Origin: Poecilobothrus nobilitatus
Taxonomy: Eukaryota; Arthropoda; Insecta; Diptera; Dolichopodidae
Reading direction: 5' to 3'
Assembly (NCBI GenBank): GCA_947095535.1
Contig: OX352772.1
Coordinates: 111,563,321-111,627,320, forward strand
Length of the DNA stretch: 64,000 nt
In this document: positions 23,260 through 34,199 of the stretch, one piece after another
Layout of the letters: each line of letters opens with the position of its first letter
Position numbering within the stretch: the stretch's first letter is position 1
Position numbers and translations under genes: made by a program
Notes under the pieces: generated by a model
What the model saw: only the letters and a program-made list of their open reading frames with translations
Database searches by the model: none
Told to the model about the DNA's origin: nothing

Positions 23260-23820
23260 ATTTCATTTTAAATTACATTTCAAAATGTTCAAGTTACACA
23301 CACATATAAGAAAAACTTCAATAAATTTATTAATTTGACCGCCACATCCATTATGATGAATCTAGGCGCAGCGTTAAATCAAAATAAATTAAAAAACAAA
23401 CAAACCTTCGAAATCTATTTGTTTTGTTGAAAACCCATAACAACACTCATAAAATGTACACTACGAGTAATACTATTAAGAATTATAAAGGCTTGAAAGT
23501 GATGAAAGCAAAGTTTAATAGCAAATCTAATAATTATAAGAAAAAAATAATTAGCTAATTTTATCCTTTATATCTATACAATATTTTTCTAATTTCGTGA
23601 AAAGGTGGCCTTCAAATTCAATTTTTTCTTCGCCTTAATTTCTAATTATATTAAGAAAAATATCAATTTAGAGGAACATACTCTATCTACTTTGCTACTA
23701 TAAAAGCAGTTTTCACTTATTAAAAAGTTGATAAAAGTTCCTCCTACAAATTTTTACAAAATGTGAAATCAATAGGGCACTTGGCCCTGGGAATTCTGCG
23801 CCAGAAAGAGATAGCAATAT
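23260..23820. other. Unique AT-rich DNA between the tandem array and the second Polinton
   Basis: No gene or repeat recognised. This is one of the few stretches here that matches nothing else in the window. Confidence 0.4.
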
Positions 23821-24001
23821 TTATGCAAATTGGGTATCGTGATTGGCGCTTGCATAATTAGTTTCTGAAAAAGCTTTTGTAAATAATATAGAAGATCAAA
23901 AACAGGTGTTGTACTACAATAACATAGACTATGTAAATTATAAGCAAGAATTTATTTTGTTTTCTAATAAAAAGCTTTTACGGTGTGTTTTGTAAATAAT
24001 A
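23821..24001 (+). repeat. Polinton 2 left terminal inverted repeat
   Basis: Reads TTTATGCAAATT..., GATTGGCGCTTGCATAATTA, then CAATAACATAGACTATG and AGCAAGAATTTATTTTG, ending near TTTTACGGTGTGTT. The reverse complement of 34253-34490 shows the same words in the same order. Exact outer end and target duplication are not resolvable by eye. Confidence 0.8.
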
Positions 24002-24072
24002 GACAAGGTCAAGTAGATAAATGTAGAACAAGTATGTGCAAAGATCTTGTTGTGATAGAATAGCAACATAGA

Positions 24073-24840
24073 TTAGTAACGAGTAAGTTCAGGCTCGCAA
24101 AAAGAACTTAAAATTGGAGTTTTTGTATAATCAAATAAGTTGTAAGTAATTGGATCTGTGCCTTTTACATCTTTAATTGTAAATATTTCTGTTGACCGGT
24201 TAGGTTGATAACCTTTTGCAAAGTTTTCTTTGTATTTACTTATGCGTACATAATCTCCAACTTTATATTTTGCCTTCTGATAAAACTTCGGTTGCGTGTA
24301 AATGTTTTTCAAAATATATTTCTCGTTTGCTTTTGTAACTTTTTTTGGCTGAAGTTTTATTGTACGGAGATATGTTAAATTGTATTTCTCAAAAAGTTAT
24401 GGTGAAATAGATATTCAGTTATAATTACCCTGAAAACTGAACTGTTTCCACATTGATTTTTTTAAAGTACGGTTAAAAAGTTCTACTATAGATGCTTTCA
24501 TTTCAGAATATGTATGATAATTATTTTTTTTTTTTTCTTTCCATAAGTTTTCTAAATTCTTTGTTAAAAAACTCATTACCTTGATAAGATTGAATATTTT
24601 TTGGGTGTGTTCCAGCACGTTTGAAAATATTTTGGATGCAAAGTAAAACGTTATCAGCATTTTTAGTTTTAATTATCTGCATGAACATATTTCGCAAAGT
24701 TGGCTATTACAGTTGTAAATATTTATTTCCTTTGTTATACTTTGCATATGAAATCATTTCTACTAAATCGATTTGCCGTGTATCGTTTAAACCTTTTTGA
24801 ATAAAATTTCTTCGACGAAGAAAGTTTCGTCTGGCTGTTC
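24073..24840 (-). pseudogene. Polinton integrase (RVE family), frameshifted, one catalytic Asp changed
   Basis: Reading downward from about 24840 on the minus strand: RQIDLVEMISYAKYNKGNKYL carries the first catalytic Asp (codon at 24767-24769); two stops follow near 24710; ADNVLLCIQNIFKRAG and then SYQGNEFFN follow, where the second catalytic Asp should stand but the codon (24584-24586) encodes Tyr. MKASIVELFNRTLK holds the catalytic Glu. The C-terminal part 24312-24073, KYKVGDYVRISKYKENF...EIFTI...YNLFDY, is the chromo/SH3-like tail typical of Maverick c-integrase. It would insert the element DNA into the chromosome. Frame changes at about 24540 and 24400, the stops and the D-to-Y change make it inactive. 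Confidence 0.85.
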
Positions 24841-25055
24841 TATGTATTTCCGATACTATTTGTGTCCTTGACATTATGCTTATACCATTTAATTATATTT
24901 TCCAATTCTATTTTATAATTTTCTATAGAGCAACTTTTGCGTGTATCTGGTCCAGATGACGAGTTGCGGTAAGCCCAAGGACAAATAACAAATTGAGTTC
25001 CGTATATTAATGTAAATTTTTCTGTTGTTGAAAATTCTTTAATATATTTATACAT
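24840..25055 (-). CDS. Unrecognised ORF just upstream of the integrase
   Basis: A 71-residue minus-strand ORF (MYKYIKEFSTTEKFTLIYGTQ...) with a balanced residue composition, aromatic residues in FVICPWAYRNSSSGPDTRK and an amphipathic ELENIIKWYKHNVKD stretch. It ends about where the integrase core begins and may be its decayed N-terminal extension or a separate small protein. I do not recognise the family. Confidence 0.35.
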   Translation of the reverse strand: MYKYIKEFSTTEKFTLIYGTQFVICPWAYRNSSSGPDTRKSCSIENYKIELENIIKWYKHNVKDTNSIGNT

Positions 25056-25292
25056 GTGAAAAATACGTTACTTATGCTCATTTAATAACACAGAGAAATA
25101 TGATTTTAAAAACACTTCCACTTCTTTCACCTTCATCTTTTAAAATGAGAATAAGTTATACATCTTTCACCTTCATCTTTTCAACTAAGAATAAGTTATA
25201 ATACACTTTAGCTGCTTATATATATTTCACAACGAAACTATTTTATCTATTAATCATTTTTAAAACACGAACTTATAATTTTATATTTTAAT

Positions 25293-25811
25293 CATCTGTT
25301 TACGATGATGGTAGCGGGACCATCTGGCTGTTGAAAAACAACATTTGTTTGCAAATTAATTAAAAATATTACTAAATTGATCCATCCAAAAGTTGAAAAA
25401 ATAAAATTGTGTCACCCAGAAATTTCTGCTGTTCAAAAAGATATAGATTTCCCTGATATAGATTTTTATACCGGCATTCCAGAAGAGCTCAGTAAAAATG
25501 GAAATAAACCTACTTTAAGTGCTGTTGATGATTTAATGTTAGATTCAGCAAACAAACAAACATATTATTAATGCAAAACGTTTTTCATAAGGGAAAATTT
25601 TCACGAGATATTTCATTAAATTGTAAATATTTGGTACTTTTTAAAAACCCCCGAGATAAATTGCAAATTTTTCCACTAGCCAGACAACTATACCCTAAAA
25701 ATGTTAAAAGTTTCTTGAGAGTATGTAATGTGTCAACATCAAGGCTGCATGGATGGTTATATTGTACTGGATTTAACACAAAACATTAACGATTTATTTC
25801 GAATTAGTTAG
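25293..25811 (+). pseudogene. A32/FtsK-like DNA-packaging ATPase, nonsense codon in Walker A, internal deletion
   Basis: The frame starts near 25293 with FTMMVAGPSGC, then TGA at 25332-25334 exactly where the Walker A glycine codon (GGA) is expected, then KTTFVCKLIKN. It continues to LSAVDDLMLDSANKQ, which is Walker B (hydrophobic residues then DD). After 25571 a different frame gives QNVFHKGKFSRDISLNCKYLVLFKNPRDKLQI and ALARQ-like residues, and a third frame ends GYIVLDLTQNIN...RIS with TAG at 25809-25811. About 25 residues between Walker B and QNVF appear deleted. In Polintons this ATPase pumps the genome into the capsid. It is inactive here. Confidence 0.85.
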
Positions 25812-25901
25812 AACTATTATTATTAGTTAGAACTAATATTTTTTCAAAAGAATATTGTATTTGTTTTTGTGATACTGGTGATTTAAATAACTGTCAGAAG
25901 T

Positions 25902-26160
25902 ATGAAACGATTGAAGAAAAACCAACATATATTACTAGTACTAGGAGATTGCAACAAGAAGAAATTTCGACAAAATATTCTTAAATATTGCTATGACGAT
26001 AAATGATTGATGATGATACATTCATGATTTCAGCTATTGCTGAAATTTCTATCAATGTATTAAATGGTAATAATAAAATATTTCCAACACAAAAAGCTGG
26101 ATAAAAAAAATATAAAGCACAATTAAAATTTTTATCCTATCTAAAGAAAAGTACAAAAAT
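25902..26160 (+). pseudogene. Small conserved Polinton ORF downstream of the ATPase, broken
   Basis: Starts ATG 25902 with MKRLKKNQHILLVLGDCNKKKFRQNILKYC, meets a TGA at 26004-26006, resumes in another frame with ISAIAEISINVLNGNNKIFP, meets a stop, then KKYKAQLKFLSYLKKSTKIK up to the family-1 insertion at 26168. The alternating Lys/Arg-rich and hydrophobic pattern with SAIAEI..N.LNGN is one I know from a small ORF repeated in insect Polinton-type elements; its role is unknown. Confidence 0.55.
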
Positions 26161-26167
26161 CAAAAGA

Positions 26168-27905
26168 AAACGAGGAAGAGTGCAGTAGAGTAGACTGTGT
26201 TAACTCTGGGATACCCGTATGAACGTAATATATCCTATTTCTATAAAACTTGATCATCTTTTAAAAACATTCAGATGTTTTAGTACCGAACTACAGAGAT
26301 ATATTTATGTAAATTGTGGAGTTGTATGACAGCTACCCGAATCTATTGCGCCTAGCTTCATTAAGTTCCAAGAAGTTCAAGAAGCCTAAACCGGCTGCTT
26401 TAGACCAATCAAATTTTACAAAAGTTTTTGGCATGCAACTCGACACTTTTTCACTAAATTTCAGATAGCTAGATTCAATAGACACTCAGTTATTTTCATT
26501 TAAAAAGAGAAGTTCTATGGCAACTACCCGAACCTGTCATATCATCACAACCAAATTTTACAGAAGTTGTTGCCATAAAATTTGATCATCATTTGCAAGA
26601 TTGCAGTCGCTTGCAGGTGCAAGAAGTCTGAACCGGCTGCTCTAGACCAACCAAATTTTACAAAAGTTGTTGGCATGTAACTCGTCACCTCTTTACTAAA
26701 TTTCAGATTCCTAGCTTCAATAAACATTGAGTTATTCTCATTTAAACGGAGAAGTTGTATGGCAGCTACCCGAATCCGCCGCACCAACATAACCAAATTT
26801 TACAGAAGTTGTTGCCATAAAACTTGATTATCATTTGAAAAATTTCAGAAACCTAGCTTAGATAGATACTGAGTTATTTCTATATAAAGAAAGAAGTTGT
26901 ATGGCAGCTACTCGAATCCGGCGGCCGAAAATGCTGGAGTTAAATAGCAAAACTAACAATTTTGCAAAAGTGATGTATAAAAATTTTCAGCCTCGTAGCT
27001 CCTCTATTTTTTGAGTTATCGTGCGGACGGACACTGAGTTATTTTCATTTAAAAAGAGATTTTGTATGGCAGCTACTCGAACCCTTCGCACCACCACAAC
27101 CAAATTTTGCAAAAGTTATGGCCATAAAACTTGATCATCATTCGCAAAATTTCAGATACCTAGATTGGATAGACACTGGATTATTTTCATTTAAAAAAAC
27201 AAATTGTATGGCAGCTACTCGAACCCGACGGCCGAAAATTCTGGAATTAAATAGCAAAAATAACAATTTTGCAAAAGTGACGTATACAAAATGTTAGCCT
27301 TCTAGCTCCATTATTTTTTGAGTTATCATGCGGACGGACACTGACTTACTTCCATTGAAAAAGAGAAGTTGTATGGCAGCTACCCGAACCCGTCGTACCA
27401 CCACAACCAAATTTGCCAGAAGTTGTTGCCATAAAACTTGATCATCATTCGCAAAATTGCAGATACCAAGATTGGATAGACACTGGGTTATTTCCATTTA
27501 AAGAAAGAAGTTGTATGGCAGCTACTCGAACCCGGCGGCCGAAAGTGCTGGAGTTAAATAGCAAAACTAACAATTTTGCAAAATATAATAAAAAATTATA
27601 AGCCTCCTAGCTCCTTTATTTTTTGAGTTATCGTGCGGACGGACACTAAGTTATTTTCATTTAAAAAGAGATTTTGTACGGCAGCTACCAGAACCCGTTG
27701 CACCACCACAACCAAATTTTGCCGAAGTTGTTGCCATAAAACTTGATCATCATTCGGAAAATTTCAGACGCCTAGCTTCCTTAAGTTCCAAGAGGTGCAA
27801 GAAGCCTGAACCGGCTGCTCTAAACCAACCAAATTTGACAAAAGTTGTTGGCATGTAACTCGACACCTCTTTACTAAATTTTAGATTCCTAGCTTCAATA
27901 GACAC
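26168..27905 (-). mobile_element. Family-1 repeat A (DINE-like, 5' part missing), inside Polinton 2
   Basis: Begins with the family end AAAACGAGGAAGAGTGCAG and GTTAACTCTGGGATACCCG, then tandem half-units with GTATGGCAGCTAC(C/T)CGAA, TTATCGTGCGGACGGACACT and AACAATTTTGCAAAAGTGA. The orientation is reverse relative to repeats B and C. The hairpin end and (GTCC)n block are missing, and it stops within a half-unit at 27905, where Polinton sequence resumes. ORFs here are shadows of the repeat. Confidence 0.8.
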
Positions 27906-28430
27906 ATTGAAGACACATCTAATTCAAAAAATTGTGATGATGTAACATTTAAAAAAGTGTCAGAAGCTAACCGGAACGATTTAGATCGAATATCGCAAGC
28001 TTTTGATGAAGATAGTTTCTATATAAAAGTTGATCATAGTTGTAATGTAAAAACATTATTAACAGAACTATTTCAACAGAAAAAAAATATAAAAAATTTT
28101 AAAACAAAATTACTCGAACAATTCAAATTAGCTGTTGCTAATAATAAAGATGAATTGAATGGAATGGTGATGATTTAATCAGATATAGTTCAATCATCTA
28201 TTTCTGGAAGTAGTAAAGTGCGTGCATTGAGAACTATCAACATAGAAAGTTGTAGAATACCTATAAATATTGAATTTACAAATGTCCATTACATACCTAT
28301 AGAAAAAAATATTTTTGAAACTATAACGATTAAAATTTGTAATCAATATGGTGATGGAATATAGAGTTATAAATTCTTGGTGAATAATATTTTAACTCCT
28401 TTACGTAGTCATTTTTATATTGGTGACTCC
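27906..28430 (+). pseudogene. Possible minor-capsid-type Polinton ORF, two in-frame stops
   Basis: A single frame (open 27906-28175) is interrupted by TAA at 28176-28178 and TAG near 28362, with recognisable sequence on both sides: an acidic/lysine N-part, then RALRTINIESCRIPINIEFTN, VHYIPIEKNIFETITIKICNQYGD and LTPLRSHFYIGDS. HYxPxxKxxFxxIxIxI followed by a Leu-His/Arg end is a pattern I associate with a capsid-accessory (penton-like) ORF in insect Polinton-type elements. The assignment is from memory of pattern and is tentative. Confidence 0.5.
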
Positions 28431-28616
28431 ATAATAATTTAATTCTCAGACATAGTTTAGAGAATTTACAGTGATTAAATAATGAAAATTCAAAAATATA
28501 ATTTTCATATTTTAGAACGTTGTAATTATGTATGTTGCATAATATTATATGCAATATATTTAATGTTGTATAAAAAGTATATACTGATTTGTGTTTTCAA
28601 ATTATTTTTAATTTCA

Positions 28617-28886
28617 ATGGAAGTACCGGAACCATTTGAAGAAATATTTGGAAAATGTGATATTTTCCAATTAGAAAAAAAAAAAACTTTTAATTACGAA
28701 ATTGAACTTAACGACCTTCCTAGAGAAGCAACAGGTAGCGGTGATGATGGCGGAAAATTGTTGTGTACAGAAAAGATGCCAAGTGAGCACGAGTTGGATG
28801 TGCTCACCAGACTTGTTTGCAAGAAGAAGATGCCTGCTGAGACCGACCTGAAATTAAAAATTTATAAATTAAAAAAGGCGACCTGA
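28617..28886 (+). CDS. Unrecognised acidic small ORF
   Basis: A plus-strand ORF (open from 28482; ATG at 28617 gives about 89 residues, MEVPEPFEEIFGKCDIFQLEKKK...). It has a Gly/Asp-rich stretch (ATGSGDDGGK) and two similar segments, LLCTEKMPSEHELDVL and LVCKKKMPAETDLKL, suggesting a short internal duplication. GC content rises locally above the surroundings. I do not recognise it. Position between the minor-capsid-like ORF and the polymerase makes it a candidate Polinton accessory ORF. Confidence 0.35.
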   Translation: MEVPEPFEEIFGKCDIFQLEKKKTFNYEIELNDLPREATGSGDDGGKLLCTEKMPSEHELDVLTRLVCKKKMPAETDLKLKIYKLKKAT

Positions 28887-29889
28887 AATTAAAAATTTTA
28901 TAAATAAAAAAGAAAATATTTAATTTGTAAATTTTTTTATTTTAACTTCTTTTATTTAATCAGTTTTTCTTGCTCTATACTCTATTTGGAATTAACTCGA
29001 ACAGAGCCATATTCCACCTATTAGGATCCCGTCCCAAAAATTTAAAATAAAAGCCCTTGCTGTTCAGATCATTTAATTCTTTCTCCTACAGAACTTTTTT
29101 AGAGAACCACTCCGGCATAAAAAAAAGTAATACTTTTAGCTGAATCCTTCAAAGGACATGTTACCTTATAGAGAACCATTTGTTAACCCCTTTTTGTCTT
29201 TAGAAATTTTCAATTTTTCTACCTCGTACATCACGTTCTTGACCCGTGCATCTATTGTTTTGTAGCTCTCTCGCTCCCCTTTTCCGATTGCTATGACTTT
29301 GTCTATGAATTGCTAAATGAAAATAAAATATAAAATAAATAATTAAAAATATAGCATAATTGAAAAATTTTGAAAAAAGATTATTCAATTTTTTTTTTTA
29401 ATTTAAAAACTACTTACCATTATTTCTTTTGATACTGGTACTAGTACTGTTATTTGAATTAAGTTTTTTATAGAACTCAATTGATGAAAATAAAAGTTTT
29501 GTATTTTATACTTTTGTAAAAGTATTTTCTACCATAGTTTAAATTACTTTAATAAATACCATAAATTATTTAACAAGGAACTAAACATATGAGAAATTTG
29601 TACAATCCTAAATTGCTTTGTTAGAATAATAAATCTTTTTTTACAACTCAAAAGTTCTTTTCAATAATAAATACTATTAATTATTTAGCAAGAAACTAAA
29701 CATATGAAGAGATCATAATTTTTTCAATTTATGATCAATTTTGGCAAGACGAAATTTAATTCCATTCTTATTAAATTCATTATTTTTTTAATTTATGCTT
29801 AATTTATAAAACAATTTTCTTATTCTATAGAACTATTAGAATTTCTCGTGCCTTGAATTAATTAACCTTGTTTCAATTAAAAAGTCTTA
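28887..29889. other. AT-rich spacer within Polinton 2, no gene seen
   Basis: Apart from a moderately GC-rich patch at 28970-29290 with no coherent frame, nothing is recognised. Two similar ~60-bp stretches near 29560-29595 and 29665-29705 (AATTATTTA(A/G)CAAG(G/A)AACTAAACATATGA) form a short direct repeat. Confidence 0.4.
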
Positions 29890-32222
29890 AATCAAATTAA
29901 CGCAGCTGATCTAGGTGGAATAACGGTTTTTGAACTAAATTTTCAAGAACGAACACCGGGTTGGTTTAGGTACAAACCAGCAAGCAACCTGAAGTTTGAA
30001 AATATATGGAAATTAATTTATAAAATATTAGAGTACTTCCGAGCGGTTGCACACTGATTCGTTTGAGCTTACTACTACCATCGTTAATTTGCGCGCAGAA
30101 ACTGGCCGAGGTAAAAAATATATATATAGGTAAAAAAGATAGCTTGAAACTAAAAGCAGTGGTGACTATTAAAAACAAGGACAAACTATGTCTGTATCGG
30201 TCTGTAGTTTTTGGCAAAGCTTTTGCCGACAAAGACTGACGTATGACTTATAAAAAAATAAGAGACAATAATCAAATAAATCATTTTTGTTTTATTAATG
30301 TTGATACAAGAACGCCAAATATCGAGAATTTCGCTTTTATATTTTTTGATTTAGAAATAATGCAGGAAACAACACTGACCCAAAAGTAAAATCACGATGT
30401 TAAATTAATTTAGTTTTCCTTAGAAACTTTATAAAACCAGACACAATTGGACTAATACCGAAAGGTGGTTACAGACTTACAGATATCCAATCAAAAATTG
30501 CTCTTTAATGGTTGATTTGGGAAGAAGATAAGAGAAGTATCAATATTTGTCAAACAGGTAAACAAAAAGAAGCAATTATATATGGTTTAAAAGTAGGCCG
30601 AATTTGTTTCAAAACAAAACAAATATTTGAATTTCACTGGTGTTACTATCATGGACACCCTAAATATTTTCGATATAGACGTAACGCACATTTTAGCACT
30701 TCCGAATTTGATGCAATTGGATGCTAGTTTTGAATCTACTATTGCAAAAACAGAGTGATTATGATGGATATGAAGTTATTGAAATGTGGGAGTGAGATTT
30801 TAGACAACAAATAGATGAAAATGAAGGAAGGTCATATTTATCAACCCATTCGCTATTAAAAAATATTCCTTTAATTGCTCGAGATGCTTTTTACAGTGGA
30901 CGAACGGGAAACACAGTTTTACATTTTAAAGCTAAAGAAGGAGAAAAAATAAAATATATCGATATTTCTTCTACATACCCTTTTGTGTGCAAGTATGGAA
31001 AATTTCCAATAGGACATCCAGAAGTTATAGTTGCGCACGGAAAATGCGCCAAACTTAATTAAGTGGGAAATTCTTCCACTTTGTGACTTATTTCATCCAG
31101 TTCTTCCAATAAAACAAAATAATAAATTGATGTTCACACTATGTTTTACTTGTAGCTCAGAGAGCAATCAAAATGAGTACACGCATTCGGAAGAAGAAAA
31201 AACATTATTAGGAACTTGGGTTATAGATGAGGTAAAAGCTGTCCAGAAAGGCTATAAAATAATTGAAACACATGAAATATGTACTTATAAAATACAGCAA
31301 AATGATAAAATTTTAAACAGACCGCGATTGTTTACTGAAATGATGAAATTTTACTGAAATTTTTAAAAATAAAGCAAGAAGCTTCCGGCTGTCCTAAAGA
31401 TTGTGTTAACGAACAATCAAAACAAAAATATGTGCAAAAGTTTTTTGAAAAAGAAAATATTCAACTAAATGCTGAAAATATAACACTAAATACATTTTGG
31501 GCGAAATTTGGTCAGAAGGAAAACCAAAAAAAAACAATAATAATAATAATTAAACATCTAACAGAATTTTATTCTTTGATAACAGATCCTAGTGAAGATG
31601 TTGTGCACATAATGATAATTAACTCGGAAACACTTTTGGTAAATTGGAAATATAAAAATGAAGAAAGAGAATTTCTGAACACAGTCAACGTTGGCATAGC
31701 CTGTTATACGACAGCACAAGCTCGTCTAAAATTATATAACTTTCTTCAAAAATTAGAGGAACGTGTTTTATATTACGATACCGACTCAGTAATATATGTT
31801 TCAAAAGAAGGTGAATACGAGCCTCCTACTGGTAACTTTATGGGGTTATGACAGATGAGCTTGAGTCTTTTGGAGTAGGAAGTAATATTACGGAATTTGT
31901 TAGCAAAGGACCTAACAATTACAGTTATAAGATATTTTCCACTAGTACTCAAAGTGAAACGTCTGTTTGTAAAGTAAAAAGGATAAAATTAAATTACGAT
32001 TCGTCGAAAATAATTAATTTTAAAAAAATTAAGGAAATTATTTTAACAAATAACAAGGTTGATCTGTATATTATCTGTATATTATCAAAAAATTTTAGGA
32101 GAACAGATGAACACCAAGTTCTGACTGTACCAGAATTTAAAACATATAAGATAAAAGCTGAAAAAAGAAAATTTAATGAATATTGTTCCTCTGTACCGTT
32201 TGGATTTGTAAAGAAAAAATAA
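29890..32222 (+). pseudogene. Protein-primed DNA polymerase B of Polinton 2, middle deleted, motif C intact
   Basis: From about 29890 a decayed N-terminal part is visible (VFELNFQERTPGWFRYKP, later VVTIKNKDKLCLYRSVV and an exonuclease-like FIFFDLEIMQ near 30335). After a gap: TIGLIPKGGYRLTDIQSKIA near 30445, FEFHWCYYHGHPKYF (30625-30670), RDAFYSGRTGNT and KIKYIDISSTYPFVCKYGKFP (palm motif A region, 30950-31010), then open segments 31031-31357, 31432-31851 and 31848-32222. These hold GTWVIDE, NVGIACYTTAQARL (motif B region) and RVLYYDTDSVIYV with the catalytic DTD near 31780. The C-terminus is complete (TAA at 32220-32222). Several stops and frame changes make it inactive. It replicates linear element DNA with protein priming in intact relatives. 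Confidence 0.85.
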
Positions 32223-32628
32223 AGCGGATGCACACCTGTAAACCTATAAAAACTTTGTAAAATATAAATGGAAAATAATTTATTAAATTTATTGATTAAA
32301 ATTTTTTTCTACTTTATTTATAATAATTCTAACTTTTATTTTTTGATCTTTCAAAGATGATTAATTTTGATAAAGAGTAAATAATAATTGAATAAATAAA
32401 AGCTATATTATATGAAATTTAATTCACTTTTTTTTTATTTTTACAATTATTTATCACATTTTTTTTAACATGGATCTAATTTGTATAATACAAAGTAATT
32501 TGCAAGAACACAATAAATCTTGTTCTATATTAAAAATATTTTTTCAAATTATTTTTCAATTAAACATAACAATTAATCACAAAATACAACTTTTTCCCCC
32601 TTGCGATTTTATATATACAACCATTATT
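32223..32628. other. AT-rich spacer, no gene seen
   Basis: Sequence between the polymerase stop and repeat B; A/T runs only. Confidence 0.4.
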
Positions 32629-34097
32629 ATACCTTTATTATACTATATTCAAGGCTATAATAAATTTACCATTACGTTTGTGACACCTTAAAAGAGTCGG
32701 GCTACATATAGTGTCAAAGATATGGATCGGCTCAGAATCGAATTCTGAGTCGATTAAGCCATGTACGTCCGTTCGTTCGCACGATAACTCAAAAATAAAG
32801 GAGCGAGGAGGCTGAAATTCTTTTACGTCACTTATACAAAATTGTTAGTTTTGATATTTAAATGCAATATTTTCGGTCGGCGGGTTCGAGTAGCTGCCAT
32901 ACAACGTCTTTCTTTATATGCAAATAACTCAGTATCTATTCAAGATAGGTTTCTGAAATTTTGCAGGTGATGATCATTAAACTTGATTAAACTTGGCCAC
33001 AAAAAATTTGCAAAATTTGCAAAATCTGCAAAATTTGGTTGTGCTGGTGCAACAGGTTCGGGTAGCTACCATACAACTTCTATTTTTAAATGAAAATAAC
33101 TCAGTGTCTATTGAAGCTAGCTATCTGAAATTTAGTGAAAAGGTGTTGAGTTACATGCCAACAACTTTTGTAAAATTTGGTTGGTTTAAAGTAGCCGGCT
33201 CAGGCTTCTTGCACCTCTTGGAACTTAATGAAGCTAGGCGCCTGAAATCTTACAAATGATGATCAAGTTTTATGGCAACAACTTTTGTAAAATTTGGTTC
33301 TGCTGGTGCAAAAAGTTCGAGTAGCTGCCATACACCTTCTCTTTTAAATGAAAATAACTCAGTATTCGTCCGCACGATAACTCAAAAAATAAAGGAGGTA
33401 GGAGTCTAAAATTTTTTTTACATCACTTTTGCAAAATTGTTAGGTTTGCTATTTGAATACAGCATTTTCGACCGCCGGCTACGAGTAGCTGCCATACAAC
33501 TTCGTTCCTTAAATGGAAATAAGGCAGTCTCTATTCAAGCCAGCTATTTGAAATTTTCCAAATGATCATCAAGTTTTATGACAACAACTTCTGTAAAATT
33601 TGGTTGGTCTAGAGTAGCCGGTTCAGGCTTTTTGCATCTCTTGGAACTTAATGAAGCTAGGCGCCTGAAATCTTACAAATGATGATCAAGTTTTATGGCC
33701 ACAACTTCTGTAAGATTTGGTTGTGCTGGTGCAACAGGTTGGGGTAACTGGCATAGAACTTCTCTTTTTAAATGAAAATAACTCAGTGTCTATTGAAGCT
33801 GGCTATCTGAAATTTAGTAAAAAGATGTCGAGTTACATGCCAAAAACTTTTGTATAATTTGATTGGTCTAAAGCAGCCGGTTCAGGCTTCTCACATTTCT
33901 TGGAACTTAATGAAGCTAGGCGAAATAGATTGGGGTAGCTGTCATACAACTCCACAATTTACATAAATATATCTCTGTAGTTAACGTCGGTACTAAAACA
34001 TCTGAATGTTTTTAAAAGATGATCAAGTTTTATAGAAACAGGATATATTACGTTCATACAGGTATCCTACAGTTGACACAGCACTTTTCCTCGTTTT
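32629..34097 (+). mobile_element. Family-1 repeat B (DINE-like), inside Polinton 2
   Basis: Begins with a decayed hairpin end (TATACC...AAGGCTATAATAAA), then the conserved block ACGTTTGTGACACCTTAAA, GGATCGGCTCAGAATCGAAT, GTCCGTTCG and CACGATAACTCAAAAATAAA, then tandem half-units, ending GGTATCC...GTTGACACAGCACTTTTCCTCGTTTT. Same orientation as C. It lies inside the right part of Polinton 2. Confidence 0.82.
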
Positions 34098-34199
34098 AAA
34101 TTAATTTAAAAGTAAGATACAATAACAGGGTCAATATCTGCATTTTATTTATCTCATAAATAACAATTGCATTTTTGCCTTAACATTATGTTAATATGG

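Noticed and set aside
26545..26796. ORFs beginning MVVLVRR-like (also 32993-33259, 35887-36087, 49970-50450)
   Set aside because: All are translations of the family-1 tandem half-units in whichever strand is open, not conserved genes.
29966..30232. 88-codon minus-strand ORF
   Set aside because: It is opposite the decayed N-terminal part of the plus-strand Polinton 2 polymerase, which has recognisable motifs.
26168..34097. Repeats A and B as the terminal inverted repeats of Polinton 2
   Set aside because: They are inverted to each other, but Polinton genes (integrase, ATPase) lie outside A, and true terminal repeats exist at 23821 and 34253-34490.
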